This document shows, in pieces, positions 8,600-17,164 of a stretch of DNA of 64,000 nucleotides (position 1 is the stretch's first letter; every line of letters begins with the position of its first letter). A model generated the notes under the pieces. That model was not told the origin of the DNA and ran no database searches. It saw nothing but the letters and a program-made list of their open reading frames with translations. The DNA is from Nostoc sp. TCL240-02 (lineage in GTDB: Bacteria; Cyanobacteriota; Cyanobacteriia; Cyanobacteriales; Nostocaceae), in assembly GCF_013343235.1 (NCBI RefSeq), contig NZ_CP040094.1:744501-808500 (forward strand). Direction: 5' to 3'. The position numbers and the translations under genes were made by a program.

Positions 8600-9742
8600 A
8601 TGGCAAACGTTCGTCTAGAAGATATTAAGCGTAGATTTAATAATGTCACCGCGATCGAGGATATTACCTTTGAAATTCCTGATGGCGAGTTTTGGGTTTT
8701 AGTGGGACCATCGGGTTGTGGTAAATCGACAATTTTGCGAACGATCGCGGGTTTAGAAACCGCCACATCTGGCAAACTCTTTATTGGCGATCGCTTGGTG
8801 AATAATATCCCAGCCAGACAGCGAGATGTGGCGATGGTGTTCCAAAACTACGCCCTCTATCCTCACATGAGCGTGGCGGAAAATATCGGCTTTGGCTTGC
8901 AAATGCGGAAGGTTGACCGAAAAATCATTCAAGAACGGGTGATGAATGTAGCGCGATCACTTTCTCTGGATCACCTACTGGATCGTAAACCCAAACAACT
9001 TTCTGGGGGACAGCAACAACGAGTAGCATTAGGAAGAGCGATCGCTCGTGAACCCCAAGTTTTTTTACTTGATGAACCTTTATCTAATTTAGATGCCCAA
9101 TTACGCGACGATACAAGGGCGGAATTAAAACAGTTACATCAAGAATTAGGGATTACAACTATTTACGTCACCCACGATCAAGTTGAAGCAATGACTTTGG
9201 CTGATAAAATTGTCGTACTAAATCGCGGGCGAATTCAACAAATCGGCGATCCCCAAACTATTTATGCAAGTCCTGCTAATCAAATGGTGGCAAGTTTTTT
9301 AGGTAGTCCACCAATGAATATCTTACCTGCAATCTATCAAAATAACGGTTTTGATGTGAGTGGGCAGTTATTAACGATTCCAGCAGTTGTGAAAGAAAAA
9401 TTACAGTTGCGTCAGGGGCACAGTTATGATTTGGGGATTCGTCCAGAGCATATTTTTATTAACGTAGACGCTTCTCTACGAGACGCTACGCGAACGGCTT
9501 GCCGCACGCTACCGCCAAATCGCCAAGAAGAAAATGAGAGTCACCTGATTGTAGAAGTGAAATTGGTTGAACCTTTGGGAAGGGAAACTTTGATTCGTGC
9601 TGGCTTACCTGGTTCGGCGGTGGTGTTGAATATTCAGGTAGGTGGGGACGTGCGTCCGCGTCCAGGCGATCGCCTTTCTCTACAACTTGATTTAAATCAC
9701 TTGTTTGTATTTGATCCCAAAACTGGGGACAGGATATTATAA
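8600..9742 (+). CDS. ABC transporter ATPase, MsmK/UgpC sugar-type
   Basis: This 380-residue ATP-binding subunit resembles MalK/UgpC/MsmK proteins, which energise import of sugars or glycerol-3-phosphate. The nucleotide-binding domain (about residues 1-235) has Walker A GPSGCGKST, signature LSGGQQQRVALGRAIA, Walker B FLLDEP and the switch THDQVEA. A C-terminal TOBE/OB domain follows. Within that domain, about residues 289-305 are encoded by a dispersed palindromic repeat that keeps the frame. No permease or binding-protein gene is nearby, as expected for an ATPase shared among several importers. The substrate cannot be stated. Confidence 0.9.
   Translation: MANVRLEDIKRRFNNVTAIEDITFEIPDGEFWVLVGPSGCGKSTILRTIAGLETATSGKLFIGDRLVNNIPARQRDVAMVFQNYALYPHMSVAENIGFGLQMRKVDRKIIQERVMNVARSLSLDHLLDRKPKQLSGGQQQRVALGRAIAREPQVFLLDEPLSNLDAQLRDDTRAELKQLHQELGITTIYVTHDQVEAMTLADKIVVLNRGRIQQIGDPQTIYASPANQMVASFLGSPPMNILPAIYQNNGFDVSGQLLTIPAVVKEKLQLRQGHSYDLGIRPEHIFINVDASLRDATRTACRTLPPNRQEENESHLIVEVKLVEPLGRETLIRAGLPGSAVVLNIQVGGDVRPRPGDRLSLQLDLNHLFVFDPKTGDRIL
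9463..9515 (+). repeat. Dispersed palindromic repeat inserted in frame in an ABC ATPase gene
   Basis: The sequence GTAGACGCTTCTCTACGAG followed by ACGCTACGCGAACGGCTTGCC is typical of the short repeats scattered in Nostoc intergenic DNA. Here it lies inside the C-terminal domain coding region without breaking the frame, adding residues such as ASLRDATRTACRTLP. Confidence 0.7.
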
Positions 9743-9852
9743 ATAGTTTCTTAAACTCCCAGAAATAATCACAATTACCAATTTTTTGTAGCCAAAATCT
9801 AAGAAAATAAAAACTGCAATAGAGACTTAATTGATTAGCTGCAAAAAGTTAT

Positions 9853-10632
9853 ATGGCTATTAATCGACGCAATTTATTGTTTTTACTCATAGCGGGTGCG
9901 GGTGCTTTTGCATTAGATGCTTGTGCATCGGCAGAGAAATCTCCTGATGGAAACGCTGCAACTCCTGAATCAACACCAAACACAAAAGCGAATACAACAC
10001 AAAATAAAACAGGTGCTATTCAACTACCGCCTTTACCTTACGCATACGAAGCACTGGAACCACACATTGATGCTAAAACGATGCAATTCCACCACGATAA
10101 ACACCACGCAACTTATGTAAAAAACCTGAATGCAGCGTTAGATAAACACCCAGAACTCAAAGGAAAAACTATTGAAGAACTGTTGCAGAAACTTGACAGT
10201 GTACCACAAGATATTCGCAAAATAGTACGCAATAATGGCGGCGGTCATGTGAACCACTCAATGTTCTGGGAAATTATGAAGCCAAAAGGTGGAGGAGAAC
10301 CAACAGGAAATATAGCCTCGGCGATTAATCAAAGTTTTGGTAGTTTTGCAGCTTTCAAAAAACAGTTTAATGAAGCAGGTGCTAGTCGTTTTGGTAGTGG
10401 TTGGGTTTGGCTAGTGCGTAATAAAGGTGGCAAGTTGGAAGTGACAACTACTGCTAACCAAGATAGTCCTTTAAGTGCAGGTAAATATCCCATTTTAGGT
10501 AATGACGTATGGGAACATGCATATTATCTCAATTACCAGAATCGCCGCGCCGATTATTTAGATGCTTGGTGGAATGTGGTTAATTGGGATGAGATTAACA
10601 AGCGTTTTGCAGCAGCCAGTAAACTTGCATAA
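9853..10632 (+). CDS. sodA: Superoxide dismutase (Mn type), membrane-anchored
   Basis: Dismutates superoxide to peroxide and oxygen. After a 50-60-residue N-terminal extension, the 259-residue protein has the full Fe/Mn SOD fold. Metal ligands by alignment are His80 (MQFHHDKHH), His135 (NHSMFW), and Asp218 and His222 (DVWEHAYYL). The N-terminus has a positive start, a hydrophobic stretch [14 protein letters not shown] and the lipobox-like LDAC with Cys24, followed by a Ser/Thr/Asn-rich linker. This predicts a lipoprotein or membrane-tethered enzyme facing the periplasm or thylakoid lumen, as in other Nostocales SodA. Mn rather than Fe is inferred from overall similarity. Confidence 0.93.
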   Translation: MAINRRNLLFLLIAGAGAFALDACASAEKSPDGNAATPESTPNTKANTTQNKTGAIQLPPLPYAYEALEPHIDAKTMQFHHDKHHATYVKNLNAALDKHPELKGKTIEELLQKLDSVPQDIRKIVRNNGGGHVNHSMFWEIMKPKGGGEPTGNIASAINQSFGSFAAFKKQFNEAGASRFGSGWVWLVRNKGGKLEVTTTANQDSPLSAGKYPILGNDVWEHAYYLNYQNRRADYLDAWWNVVNWDEINKRFAAASKLA

Positions 10633-10726
10633 ACATTGGGATATTGATATTCCACTCCTGTCAAAGTAATTCATAATTACAACCATTGGAAGCTTGCACT
10701 CTTTCTAATTACAAATTACGAATTCG

Positions 10727-11461
10727 TTAAAGAGGCTTTTGAGTAGGTACACCAATAGGACGGGGAAACTGAACTGGTGTGGTGGCTACCTTACGCAAAT
10801 ACACACAGTGCCGGATGCTGTGACTCAAGGGTGTTGTAAATTGTTCGATTGATTCAATAACGCCACCCAACAGCTTCACAGCATTCTGCAAAGCTGTTGT
10901 TTCATCCTTTGTCCAATTACCGCGATAAATTATAGCTAAACCTCCCTGTTTGAGCAGTGGTAAGGTATATTCTGCACAAACAGAAACTGCCCCGACAGCA
11001 CGTATCAGTGCAATATCATAAGCCTTTCGATGCTGAGGATGCTGACCGATTTCCTCAGCTCTACCAACAAGAGTTTTAGCATTAGTAAGGGCAAGTTCAG
11101 ATAATAGATTGTCGAGAAAAGTAATTTTTTTCTGAGTGGAATCCAGAAGAGTAATTGTGCAATTAGTTACTGTCATTGCCACTGGAACACCTGGAAAACC
11201 TGCACCTGTACCAATATCAATGATAGTAGGGGAAGCCGGGGGTAAATTTCCTGATAACAGGGGTAGAATTCCTCGTAGAGAATCCCAGAGATGTTTTTCC
11301 CAAAATTCTTGGGGGTCAGTAATGCGAGTTAAATTTAATTGACGATTACCTTCTAGGATTAACTCATAAAGCCTTTGAAATTGTTCTTGCTGTTGGACAG
11401 TTGGTTGCCAATTCAGAGTTTGCTGCCAGATTTCTGCCATCTCAGGCAATAAGTTTGTCAT
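10727..11461 (-). CDS. rsmG: 16S rRNA (guanine-527-N7)-methyltransferase
   Basis: RsmG (GidB) methylates G527 of 16S rRNA using S-adenosylmethionine. The SAM-binding motif [15 protein letters not shown] and the [21 protein letters not shown] segment are typical. I chose ATG 11461 ([10 protein letters not shown]), giving 244 residues. The open frame continues upstream to 11635, but that extension is encoded by a heptamer tandem repeat and yields an artificial PIPNSQF-periodic peptide. No ribosome-binding site is visible, because the repeat occupies the leader. The upstream neighbour is the ABC ATPase on the same strand. Confidence 0.92.
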   Translation of the reverse strand: MTNLLPEMAEIWQQTLNWQPTVQQQEQFQRLYELILEGNRQLNLTRITDPQEFWEKHLWDSLRGILPLLSGNLPPASPTIIDIGTGAGFPGVPVAMTVTNCTITLLDSTQKKITFLDNLLSELALTNAKTLVGRAEEIGQHPQHRKAYDIALIRAVGAVSVCAEYTLPLLKQGGLAIIYRGNWTKDETTALQNAVKLLGGVIESIEQFTTPLSHSIRHCVYLRKVATTPVQFPRPIGVPTQKPL

Positions 11462-11464
11462 TAA

Positions 11465-11548
11465 GAATTGGGAATTGGGAATTGGGAATTGGGAATTGGG
11501 AATTGGGAATTGGGAATTGGGAATTGGGAATTGGGAATTGGGAATTGG
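11465..11548. repeat. Heptanucleotide tandem repeat, 12 copies of GAATTGG
   Basis: Twelve perfect 7-bp units abut the start codon of rsmG, three bases from the ATG. The 84-bp length keeps the frame open upstream of rsmG. Purine/pyrimidine-asymmetric heptamers like this are a hallmark of Nostocales genomes. Confidence 0.95.
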
Positions 11549-11631
11549 GGAAAGACTTACTGTAACTTCTCCTCTGCTCCCCCTGCTCCCTGCTCCCCTG
11601 CCTCCCCTGCTCCCCAGTCCCCACTCCCCTT

Positions 11632-12306
11632 TCATACCGATGGTAGAGGTTCTTTGACTTTGGATTCTAAAGTTTTTGGATCTACTGATTGTAGTTCACC
11701 GTGGTTGAGTGTCCAGCAACGATCTGCGATCGCTAACAGATCCCCAGCATCGTGTGTCACTATCAATAGTGTCCAATCTTGTTTGAGTTTCGCTAATAAA
11801 TTTACCAGTTGCCGACGCATTGACCAATCTAACCCAGCGGTCGGTTCATCCAATAACAGTAAATTTGGCTGGCGAATCAATTGCACTGCTAAAGCTAAAC
11901 GTCTCTGTTGACCACCACTCAAAGCATGGGGAGCAGCAGAAAGCGATAAATGCTCTAATCCCACCTCAGTTAGGGTCTGTCTAACTCGTTCTGACCCTAA
12001 CTCAGGATGTCCTAAACGCAATTCTTCTAAAATTGAACCACCACAAAAGTGTCGTTCTGGAAACTGAAATACCAATCCAGCTAATTGTTGTAGCTGTTCG
12101 GCTATAAGTTCTTGTTCCCGCCAGAAGAGTGCGCCAGTAGTGGGTTCGGCTAGTCCTGACAAAATTTCTAATAAAGTACTTTTTCCGGAACCACTAGGGC
12201 CAATAATCAGACCTAGCTGCTGGGGTGCTAATTCCAAGTTGATCGATTTAAGAATCGCTGTTGGACACGCTGTGGGGTGATAATTTACATTTCGGAGATA
12301 GAGCAT
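11632..12306 (-). CDS. ABC transporter ATPase, energy-coupling-factor-like
   Basis: A 224-residue stand-alone ATP-binding protein with Walker [11 protein letters not shown]-loop segment VFQFPERHF, signature [12 protein letters not shown], Walker [12 protein letters not shown] and switch histidine VTHD. The FQFPERHF motif around the Q-loop is characteristic of EcfA-type (cobalt/vitamin) ATPases; related chloroplast ABCI proteins exist in plants. No S-component or EcfT gene is adjacent, so substrate and partner are unknown. It is upstream of rsmG on the same strand, with the repeat cluster between them. Confidence 0.85.
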   Translation of the reverse strand: MLYLRNVNYHPTACPTAILKSINLELAPQQLGLIIGPSGSGKSTLLEILSGLAEPTTGALFWREQELIAEQLQQLAGLVFQFPERHFCGGSILEELRLGHPELGSERVRQTLTEVGLEHLSLSAAPHALSGGQQRRLALAVQLIRQPNLLLLDEPTAGLDWSMRRQLVNLLAKLKQDWTLLIVTHDAGDLLAIADRCWTLNHGELQSVDPKTLESKVKEPLPSV

Positions 12307-12646
12307 TTGTTAAGATTACCAAAAAGTCAGCAAATTACTGATTAGCTACACTGAGAGTATCTGGAAAATTCTAGAAAAATTTATAGCGTATTACCTGAAT
12401 TAACACCTTAATCTAGCAGCAAGAATCATTGAATTTTCCTCCATTGTGGCAGACTCACCCTGGAACAATGGCTATAAGAAGCTTGGAAACATGGAAAAAT
12501 TACCAAAGTCAACCTTTATATAAAAAATTTTGGTTGAGGCAGAGGCAAGTTAACACTTCGACTTCGCTCAGTATAAAAATTAATCATTTTTTGCATTCTA
12601 AGTAACACATACAACTATTTCAACCGCAATTATTCTGAGGGTTAAA
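12307..12646. other. Divergent intergenic region
   Basis: This 340-bp gap lies between the ABC ATPase (leftward) and the TPR gene (rightward). It holds a fragment of a dispersed repeat (ACTTCGACTTCGCTCAG at about 12557-12573) and the leader of the TPR gene, with GAGGG 5 bases before ATG 12647 as a plausible ribosome-binding site. Nothing else was recognised. Confidence 0.5.
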
Positions 12647-13606
12647 ATGAATAAAAGGTTTTCTTCGCCTCTATTAGTAGTGCCTACCAGACTCACTATC
12701 CTTGCTCAGACTGCTTTTGGTGCTGCGTTCGCCTTTGGCGTTGCCCCTTGGGCAATCGCACTTAATCTGTGGATAAACCCTTCACTAGCTGGCGATCCGT
12801 TTCGCAATAGCGAACCTCATCAAATTGGCGACCAAACAGAAGCAGCTTTTAAAGCGATGTTCCAACAGGGTAACTATCCAGCAGCAGAGCGTTATCTGGA
12901 ACAAGCAATATCCAAAGAGCCAAACGAACCTCTAGCTTATGCGATGAAGGCATCTTTGGCATACGGAAATCAGGATTGGGTTAAATTAGACACCTACAGT
13001 AAAAAAACTCTAGAAACCGGACAAAAACTGATTCCCAACGATCCATTGCGTGGGAATTTATACACTGCTGTTGGTCATTTTTTAGAAGGAGCAGTAATTA
13101 TCACCCGTCAAGGTACTGTCAATGGTGTGCCACAAGCTTTTAGTCGGCTACGGCAAGTTTATGAATATTTAGATAAAGCCGAAGCAATTTCTGCCAACGA
13201 TCCAGAACTGAATTTAATCAAGGGTTATATGGATTTATTGTTGGCGGTTAATTTGCCTTTTGCTAGTCCCGATCAGTCAATTGGACGCTTAGAAAAAAAT
13301 GCTGCTCCTGGGTATCTCGTTGATCGGGGTATTGCTCTTGCTTACCGAGATTTAAAACGGTATCCGCAGGCACTAGAGTATGTCAATCGAGCGATCAAAA
13401 CCACATCCGATAATCCAGAAATTTATTATCTCAAAGCCCAAATACTGAAAGAACTGGGGCAAAAAGAAAAAAGCCAGCAGATGATTAGGGAAGCGATCGC
13501 TAATTTTGACAAAGCGCTGACTAAAAAATCCCAACTCCCAGGCGATTTAGTCAAACAAATTGAACGTGAACGCAAAAATGCTGCTAGCCTAAGTGATGCT
13601 GGGTAA
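12647..13606 (+). CDS. Exported TPR-repeat protein (Sll0314-like)
   Basis: A 319-residue protein with an N-terminal hydrophobic stretch (about residues 18-40, AAFAFGVAPWAIALNLW) ending in a possible cleavage region PSLAG. It is therefore probably exported or membrane-anchored. At least four helical TPR-like units follow: QGNYPAAERYLEQAISKEPNEPLAYA near residues 75-100, YLDKAEAISANDPELN, KRYPQALEYVNRAIKTTSDNPEIYY and GQKEKSQQMIREAIANF. It resembles a conserved cyanobacterial family. A scaffold role is likely, with no defined partner. It is monocistronic. Confidence 0.75.
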   Translation: MNKRFSSPLLVVPTRLTILAQTAFGAAFAFGVAPWAIALNLWINPSLAGDPFRNSEPHQIGDQTEAAFKAMFQQGNYPAAERYLEQAISKEPNEPLAYAMKASLAYGNQDWVKLDTYSKKTLETGQKLIPNDPLRGNLYTAVGHFLEGAVIITRQGTVNGVPQAFSRLRQVYEYLDKAEAISANDPELNLIKGYMDLLLAVNLPFASPDQSIGRLEKNAAPGYLVDRGIALAYRDLKRYPQALEYVNRAIKTTSDNPEIYYLKAQILKELGQKEKSQQMIREAIANFDKALTKKSQLPGDLVKQIERERKNAASLSDAG

Positions 13607-13651
13607 TTGGGCATTGGGAATTGGAAATTGGGAATTGGAAATTGGGCATTG
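13603..13651. repeat. Degenerate heptanucleotide repeat
   Basis: Alternating TGGGCAT, TGGGAAT and TGGAAAT heptamers overlap and follow the stop of the TPR gene. This is the same repeat class as the clusters near rsmG and hisB. Confidence 0.75.
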
Positions 13652-13744
13652 ACAAAGAGGCAGAGGGAAAAACTAATCTCCCATTCCCCATTCCCTACTT
13701 TGATATGCTTATTTCCAGAAGAGTAGTAGAGATATTAGACCAAA

Positions 13745-14197
13745 ATGGAGATTCAGTTCCGCGAGATTAATCCTTTTGATATGTGGATTTGGCTGAAATT
13801 CAGTACAAATCCTTCTGCACGTGAAAAACAGTATGTAGAAGAAGTTTTCAATTCCTGGTTTTATCTGGGTAAATTGGGCGCATTTAACGCAGAGAATCTT
13901 CAGGTGCAGGACACTGGACTCGATATCAGCTACATGAATTATGATGAGCAAGGATATGACAAAAGCTTGCTAGCACTGATGCACAACATTGGTGAGTTTG
14001 AATATGAGGGACAGTGGGGGCGTTGTTGGTTTGACTTAGGAACCAGTGATGCGATCGCTCTCGATATTCTAATCAACGCGCTGACACAGCTAAGTCAGGA
14101 ATATGTGACCATTGAACAATTATACATCGGTGGCGAAAATCCAGATTGGCCTATTGAGGATAGCGAAAGTCGTCCTCAGTCTATTTACGATAATTAG
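13745..14197 (+). CDS. DUF3531 conserved cyanobacterial protein
   Basis: A 150-residue protein of the DUF3531 family, found in cyanobacteria and plant chloroplasts. Recognisable blocks are FREINPFDMWIWLKF at the N-terminus, AREKQYVEEVFNSWFYLGKLG in the middle and WGRCWFDLGTSDAIALDILINAL. There is no signal peptide or membrane segment, so it is soluble. Its biochemical role is unknown. It is followed after 8 bp by a NUDIX gene on the same strand, suggesting co-transcription. Confidence 0.8.
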   Translation: MEIQFREINPFDMWIWLKFSTNPSAREKQYVEEVFNSWFYLGKLGAFNAENLQVQDTGLDISYMNYDEQGYDKSLLALMHNIGEFEYEGQWGRCWFDLGTSDAIALDILINALTQLSQEYVTIEQLYIGGENPDWPIEDSESRPQSIYDN

Positions 14198-14205
14198 TTA
14201 TAAAA

Positions 14206-14637
14206 ATGAATAAAGCAGGCGAAATTCGGGTAATAGCCTTGGGGCTAATTCGAGATGGCGAACGCATATTTGTTTCTGAAGGCTATGATCCCGTAAAGCA
14301 AGAAACATTTTATCGGGCTTTAGGCGGTGGTGTTGATTTTGGCGAAACCAGCCACGCCGCCTTAAAACGAGAGTTTCAAGAGGAAATTCAGGCAGAGTTA
14401 ACGAGTATTAAATATCTAGGTTGTATAGAGAACCTATTTACATTTAATGGTAGGCAAGGTCATGAAATCATTCAGCTTTATCAATGTGACTTTGTTGATT
14501 CAAAATTTTATCAACTGGAAAGTCTAATTTTTTCAGAATCACAACATCATAAACATAAAGCATTATGGATAGATATCTCTCGCTTCAAATCTGATGAATT
14601 ACGATTAGTACCTAAAGTATTTTTTGAATATCTGTAA
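14206..14637 (+). CDS. NUDIX hydrolase
   Basis: This 143-residue hydrolase should cleave a nucleoside-diphosphate-linked compound. The NUDIX box is intact: GGGVDFGETSHAALKREFQEEI fits the pattern G-x5-E-x7-R-E-U-x-E-E. The N-terminal strand RVIALGLIRDGERIFVSEGYD and the C-terminal KALWIDISRF are typical of small NUDIX proteins. The substrate cannot be predicted. It begins 8 bp after the DUF3531 gene. Confidence 0.88.
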   Translation: MNKAGEIRVIALGLIRDGERIFVSEGYDPVKQETFYRALGGGVDFGETSHAALKREFQEEIQAELTSIKYLGCIENLFTFNGRQGHEIIQLYQCDFVDSKFYQLESLIFSESQHHKHKALWIDISRFKSDELRLVPKVFFEYL

Positions 14638-14717
14638 ATTTAAACTGCACGGTTAGCACTCATATTTTGATCCAAATTGGGTATGCGATCGCACTGTGTC
14701 GATTAAGAATTTTGGTT

Positions 14718-15050
14718 ATGAGTTGGAAAAAAATTAAGATCGCGGAGATTCAAGGTATTGAAAAAGTAGTTGCTGAATTTTACGTAAGAAGTATCACATA
14801 CATACCAAACTGCCAGTTTAGGGTAAAAATCACTGAGGATATTAATGGTAAGTATTCAGCACGTGTAAATGTTGCTATTAGAAACTCTAGAGATCGTTCA
14901 CCTGAATGGGTTGGAGGAACAGGAGATTCAATTGATGAAGCGCTAGAAAATTCAATCCAAGAACTTGTCAACTCTATCAAATCCTCTGGGAAAAACATTA
15001 ACCTTCTTCAGGAAGAAGATTTTGAGTGGTCTGATCCTGAAGACTTCTAG
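14718..15050 (+). CDS. Hypothetical small protein
   Basis: A 110-residue protein starting MSWKKIKIAEIQGIEKVVAEFY. I chose ATG 14718; a longer frame begins at TTG 14667 but adds a stretch unlike the rest. It has an alternating strand pattern (CQFRVKITEDINGKYSARVNVAI) and an acidic C-terminus ending in DPEDF, and the DSIDEALENSIQEL helix resembles the HicB-like antitoxin fold. No close family is recognised and no toxin neighbour is seen. Confidence 0.5.
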   Translation: MSWKKIKIAEIQGIEKVVAEFYVRSITYIPNCQFRVKITEDINGKYSARVNVAIRNSRDRSPEWVGGTGDSIDEALENSIQELVNSIKSSGKNINLLQEEDFEWSDPEDF

Positions 15051-15152
15051 CATAATCTACTGTCATAGGCTTCGCGATCGCTCTCAATAGCAGAACTAGT
15101 ATTTGAGACAGTTCTACAATAAAAGCAAAGACGTTGAGGTTGAACTAACCTA

Positions 15153-15656
15153 ATGGGTGTACCTGAAACAAACCCAAAGATACCAATGCTTTCACCAAGC
15201 CTTTACGAAACCGATTTTTACGCTTGGACGCAGGAACAAGTTACTTTACTTCGCAATGAGCAGTGGAGTCAGATTGATCTGCAAAATCTGATTGAGGAGA
15301 TTCAATCTTTGGGTAAACAGCAACGTCAAGAACTACGAAACCGTCTGAGTGTGTTGATTGGACATTTACTAAAGTGGGAGTACCAGTCCCAACGCTGTAG
15401 CCGTAGCTGGTTAGCAACACTTCGTATTCAACGCTTAGATATTGCTGAACTGCTTGAAGACAATCCTAGCCTAAAGCCTTACCTTGAAGAAGCACTTCGC
15501 AAAGCCTACCTTAAAGGTGTCGAATTAGCTGTTGGAGAAACAGATTTGCCCAAGCGCACTTTTTCGGTAGAGTGTCCTTACAGTTTGTCAGAGATTGTGG
15601 ACTATGATTTTTACCCCGGTGAACCAAGCAAGTTAGTGGACGAATTAGAGCAGTAA
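15153..15656 (+). CDS. DUF29 family protein
   Basis: A 167-residue protein with the DUF29 signature: LYETDFYAWTQEQVTLLRN, then IDLQNLIEEIQSLGKQQRQEL, a long helix LSVLIGHLLKWEYQ and the RSWLATLRIQR block. DUF29 is very abundant in cyanobacteria in multi-copy form; its function is unknown. The C-terminus (ECPYSLSEIVDYDFYP) is also typical. It lies next to hicBA, and such genes often sit in mobile or variable segments. Confidence 0.85.
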   Translation: MGVPETNPKIPMLSPSLYETDFYAWTQEQVTLLRNEQWSQIDLQNLIEEIQSLGKQQRQELRNRLSVLIGHLLKWEYQSQRCSRSWLATLRIQRLDIAELLEDNPSLKPYLEEALRKAYLKGVELAVGETDLPKRTFSVECPYSLSEIVDYDFYPGEPSKLVDELEQ

Positions 15657-15663
15657 TTTGAAA

Positions 15664-15870
15664 TTAAAGTAAATCTTCTTCAGATAGCTGGGCTATTTTC
15701 ATCAAGGCTTTCAAGGTTCCAACTTTCAAATCTTGATTGCGGTGAACAGGAATTGACAGGATTTGTACTTCAGGGTTTTCATAAATATGATGACTGCCAG
15801 TAATTCTTTGCAAAACCCAACCTTTTTGCTCCACAAGCCTACAAAGTTGCTTGCCAGAAACCGATTTCAT
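15664..15870 (-). CDS. hicA: HicA-like toxin (mRNA interferase)
   Basis: A 68-residue double-stranded-RNA-binding-fold toxin. The family core GSHHIYENPE contains the catalytic-type histidine, and the N-terminus MKSVSGKQLCRLVEQKGWVLQR is typical. HicA cleaves mRNA when not bound by HicB. The gene overlaps the upstream hicB by 4 bp, so translation is coupled. The order hicB then hicA is the reverse of the E. coli locus but common in cyanobacteria. Confidence 0.88.
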   Translation of the reverse strand: MKSVSGKQLCRLVEQKGWVLQRITGSHHIYENPEVQILSIPVHRNQDLKVGTLKALMKIAQLSEEDLL

Positions 15871-16070
15871 ACAGCAATTTCGACAACTTGATCTGTTGAC
15901 TCAATTGCATTACGACTGTTGGCAACTTCAAGCCAACCTTCAATAGCATCTTTTAAATTAGCCATCACCTCTTCTTTGGTGTCTCCTTCGGTAATACAAC
16001 CGGGAAGCGCGGGAACCTCTGCCCAATAGCCGCCTTCTTCTGCTGGATGAATAATTGCTCTAATTTTCAT
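15867..16070 (-). CDS. hicB: HicB-like antitoxin
   Basis: A 67-residue antitoxin of the short HicB/UPF0150 type. The pattern EEGGYWAEVPALPGCITEGDT-KEEVMANLKDAIEGWLE is diagnostic. It lacks the extra C-terminal DNA-binding domain of longer HicB proteins, so autoregulation may be weak or depend on the complex. It neutralises the downstream hicA, which it overlaps by 4 bp. A broken homologue lies at 8120-8289. Confidence 0.9.
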   Translation of the reverse strand: MKIRAIIHPAEEGGYWAEVPALPGCITEGDTKEEVMANLKDAIEGWLEVANSRNAIESTDQVVEIAV

Positions 16071-16155
16071 AAACCTGTTGAGTTAGTTTGTGAGAATATG
16101 CTAATTACCATATTTGTTGGCTCTTACCTTCGATAGTTTTTTTCATCAACTATTT

Positions 16156-17001
16156 CTAACCGAGTTCCAAACTTGTCACACCAAATACACGATTAATAGG
16201 TAAGCTAGGCATTCCTTTGGTATACATCCGAGCAGTTTGAAAGATTGGCTGTAACCCATAATGTTGAACTAAAGCAATCGCTTGTAAGTTGACATCTGGC
16301 ACATCAATAAAGACTGGAACATCAGGATTTTGTGCAAGCAAGGCGAGAAATAGGGCTTCAGCAATTTTCTCATCATTGGCAAATAACGGCCCAATTCTTA
16401 AACCTGTATAAGCAGGGCGGATAACTCCATAACCAGTAAGATACCCATCTTTGAGAACCCCTAATGCAGCACTTCCTGGTTGCTCAATCCAATATTGCAG
16501 AAACAGCGATCGCTGAGAGGGAAAAAGTTGGCAATCGTAAGCCAGTAATTTCTCAAAAGGTACTGTTCTTAGTTCAACGATACCAGGAGGCACAACACCG
16601 CCGCCAACTCCTTCATAACGAATATGGTTGTAAGCAATTTGGAAACCAGACTTTTTGTAATTATCTTGTTGAGCTATTACGCCATCTAAACCGATGTTAC
16701 GGTCAGTAGATAAATAAGCCATTGCCTGATTCCAAATTTTCATCCCCAATCCCAGCCCACGAAACTGCGGCTTTACAATGTAAAAACCAAGAAAGCCAAA
16801 ATAGCGATCGTAAGCTACAGCAGAAATACATCCCACAGGCTCACCGTTCAACTCACCCAAGAAAAAACCGCGATCGTCAGTTTGATAAAAAGATTCAGCA
16901 TCATACCTGCCTGGATTCCAGCCTTCGGCTGCGGCCCAACTAATCGCCAAGTCCACTTCCGACCTATTCATTGGGCGAAGGATGAAGTTGTCTATGGTCA
17001 T
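16156..17001 (-). CDS. GNAT-family N-acetyltransferase, two-domain
   Basis: A 281-residue acetyltransferase. The N-terminal GNAT domain (about residues 1-135) has the acetyl-CoA pyrophosphate loop QFRGLGLGMKIW and the strand GCISAVAYDRYFGFLGFYIV. The C-terminal half (LRIGPLFANDEKIAEALFLAL...) matches the second domain of YitH-like acetyltransferases. The acceptor substrate is unknown. It is not obviously linked to the neighbouring hicBA or mfd. Confidence 0.85.
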   Translation of the reverse strand: MTIDNFILRPMNRSEVDLAISWAAAEGWNPGRYDAESFYQTDDRGFFLGELNGEPVGCISAVAYDRYFGFLGFYIVKPQFRGLGLGMKIWNQAMAYLSTDRNIGLDGVIAQQDNYKKSGFQIAYNHIRYEGVGGGVVPPGIVELRTVPFEKLLAYDCQLFPSQRSLFLQYWIEQPGSAALGVLKDGYLTGYGVIRPAYTGLRIGPLFANDEKIAEALFLALLAQNPDVPVFIDVPDVNLQAIALVQHYGLQPIFQTARMYTKGMPSLPINRVFGVTSLELG

Positions 17002-17164
17002 AACATATTTTTACTGCTGGGCTGTCAATTATTTAAAGTCGCTTTGGCAAGCATAATGATAACTCTTAACATTTTTATACTTAATAGCTGTATGGTGCTT
17101 GCTTCGTTTATTGCCTCAGTGCTGTTTTTGTATTCAGAAAAAGGAGAAACTTGAGCAAAACGGA

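Noticed and set aside
11462-11635. N-terminal extension of rsmG to 11635
   Set aside because: It is encoded by a heptamer tandem repeat and G-rich low-complexity DNA, and overlaps the end of the upstream ATPase gene. Homologous sequence begins at MTNLLPEM.
14667-14717. TTG start for the hypothetical protein at 14718
   Set aside because: The added residues look like non-coding DNA including a HIP1 site, and an ATG is available downstream.
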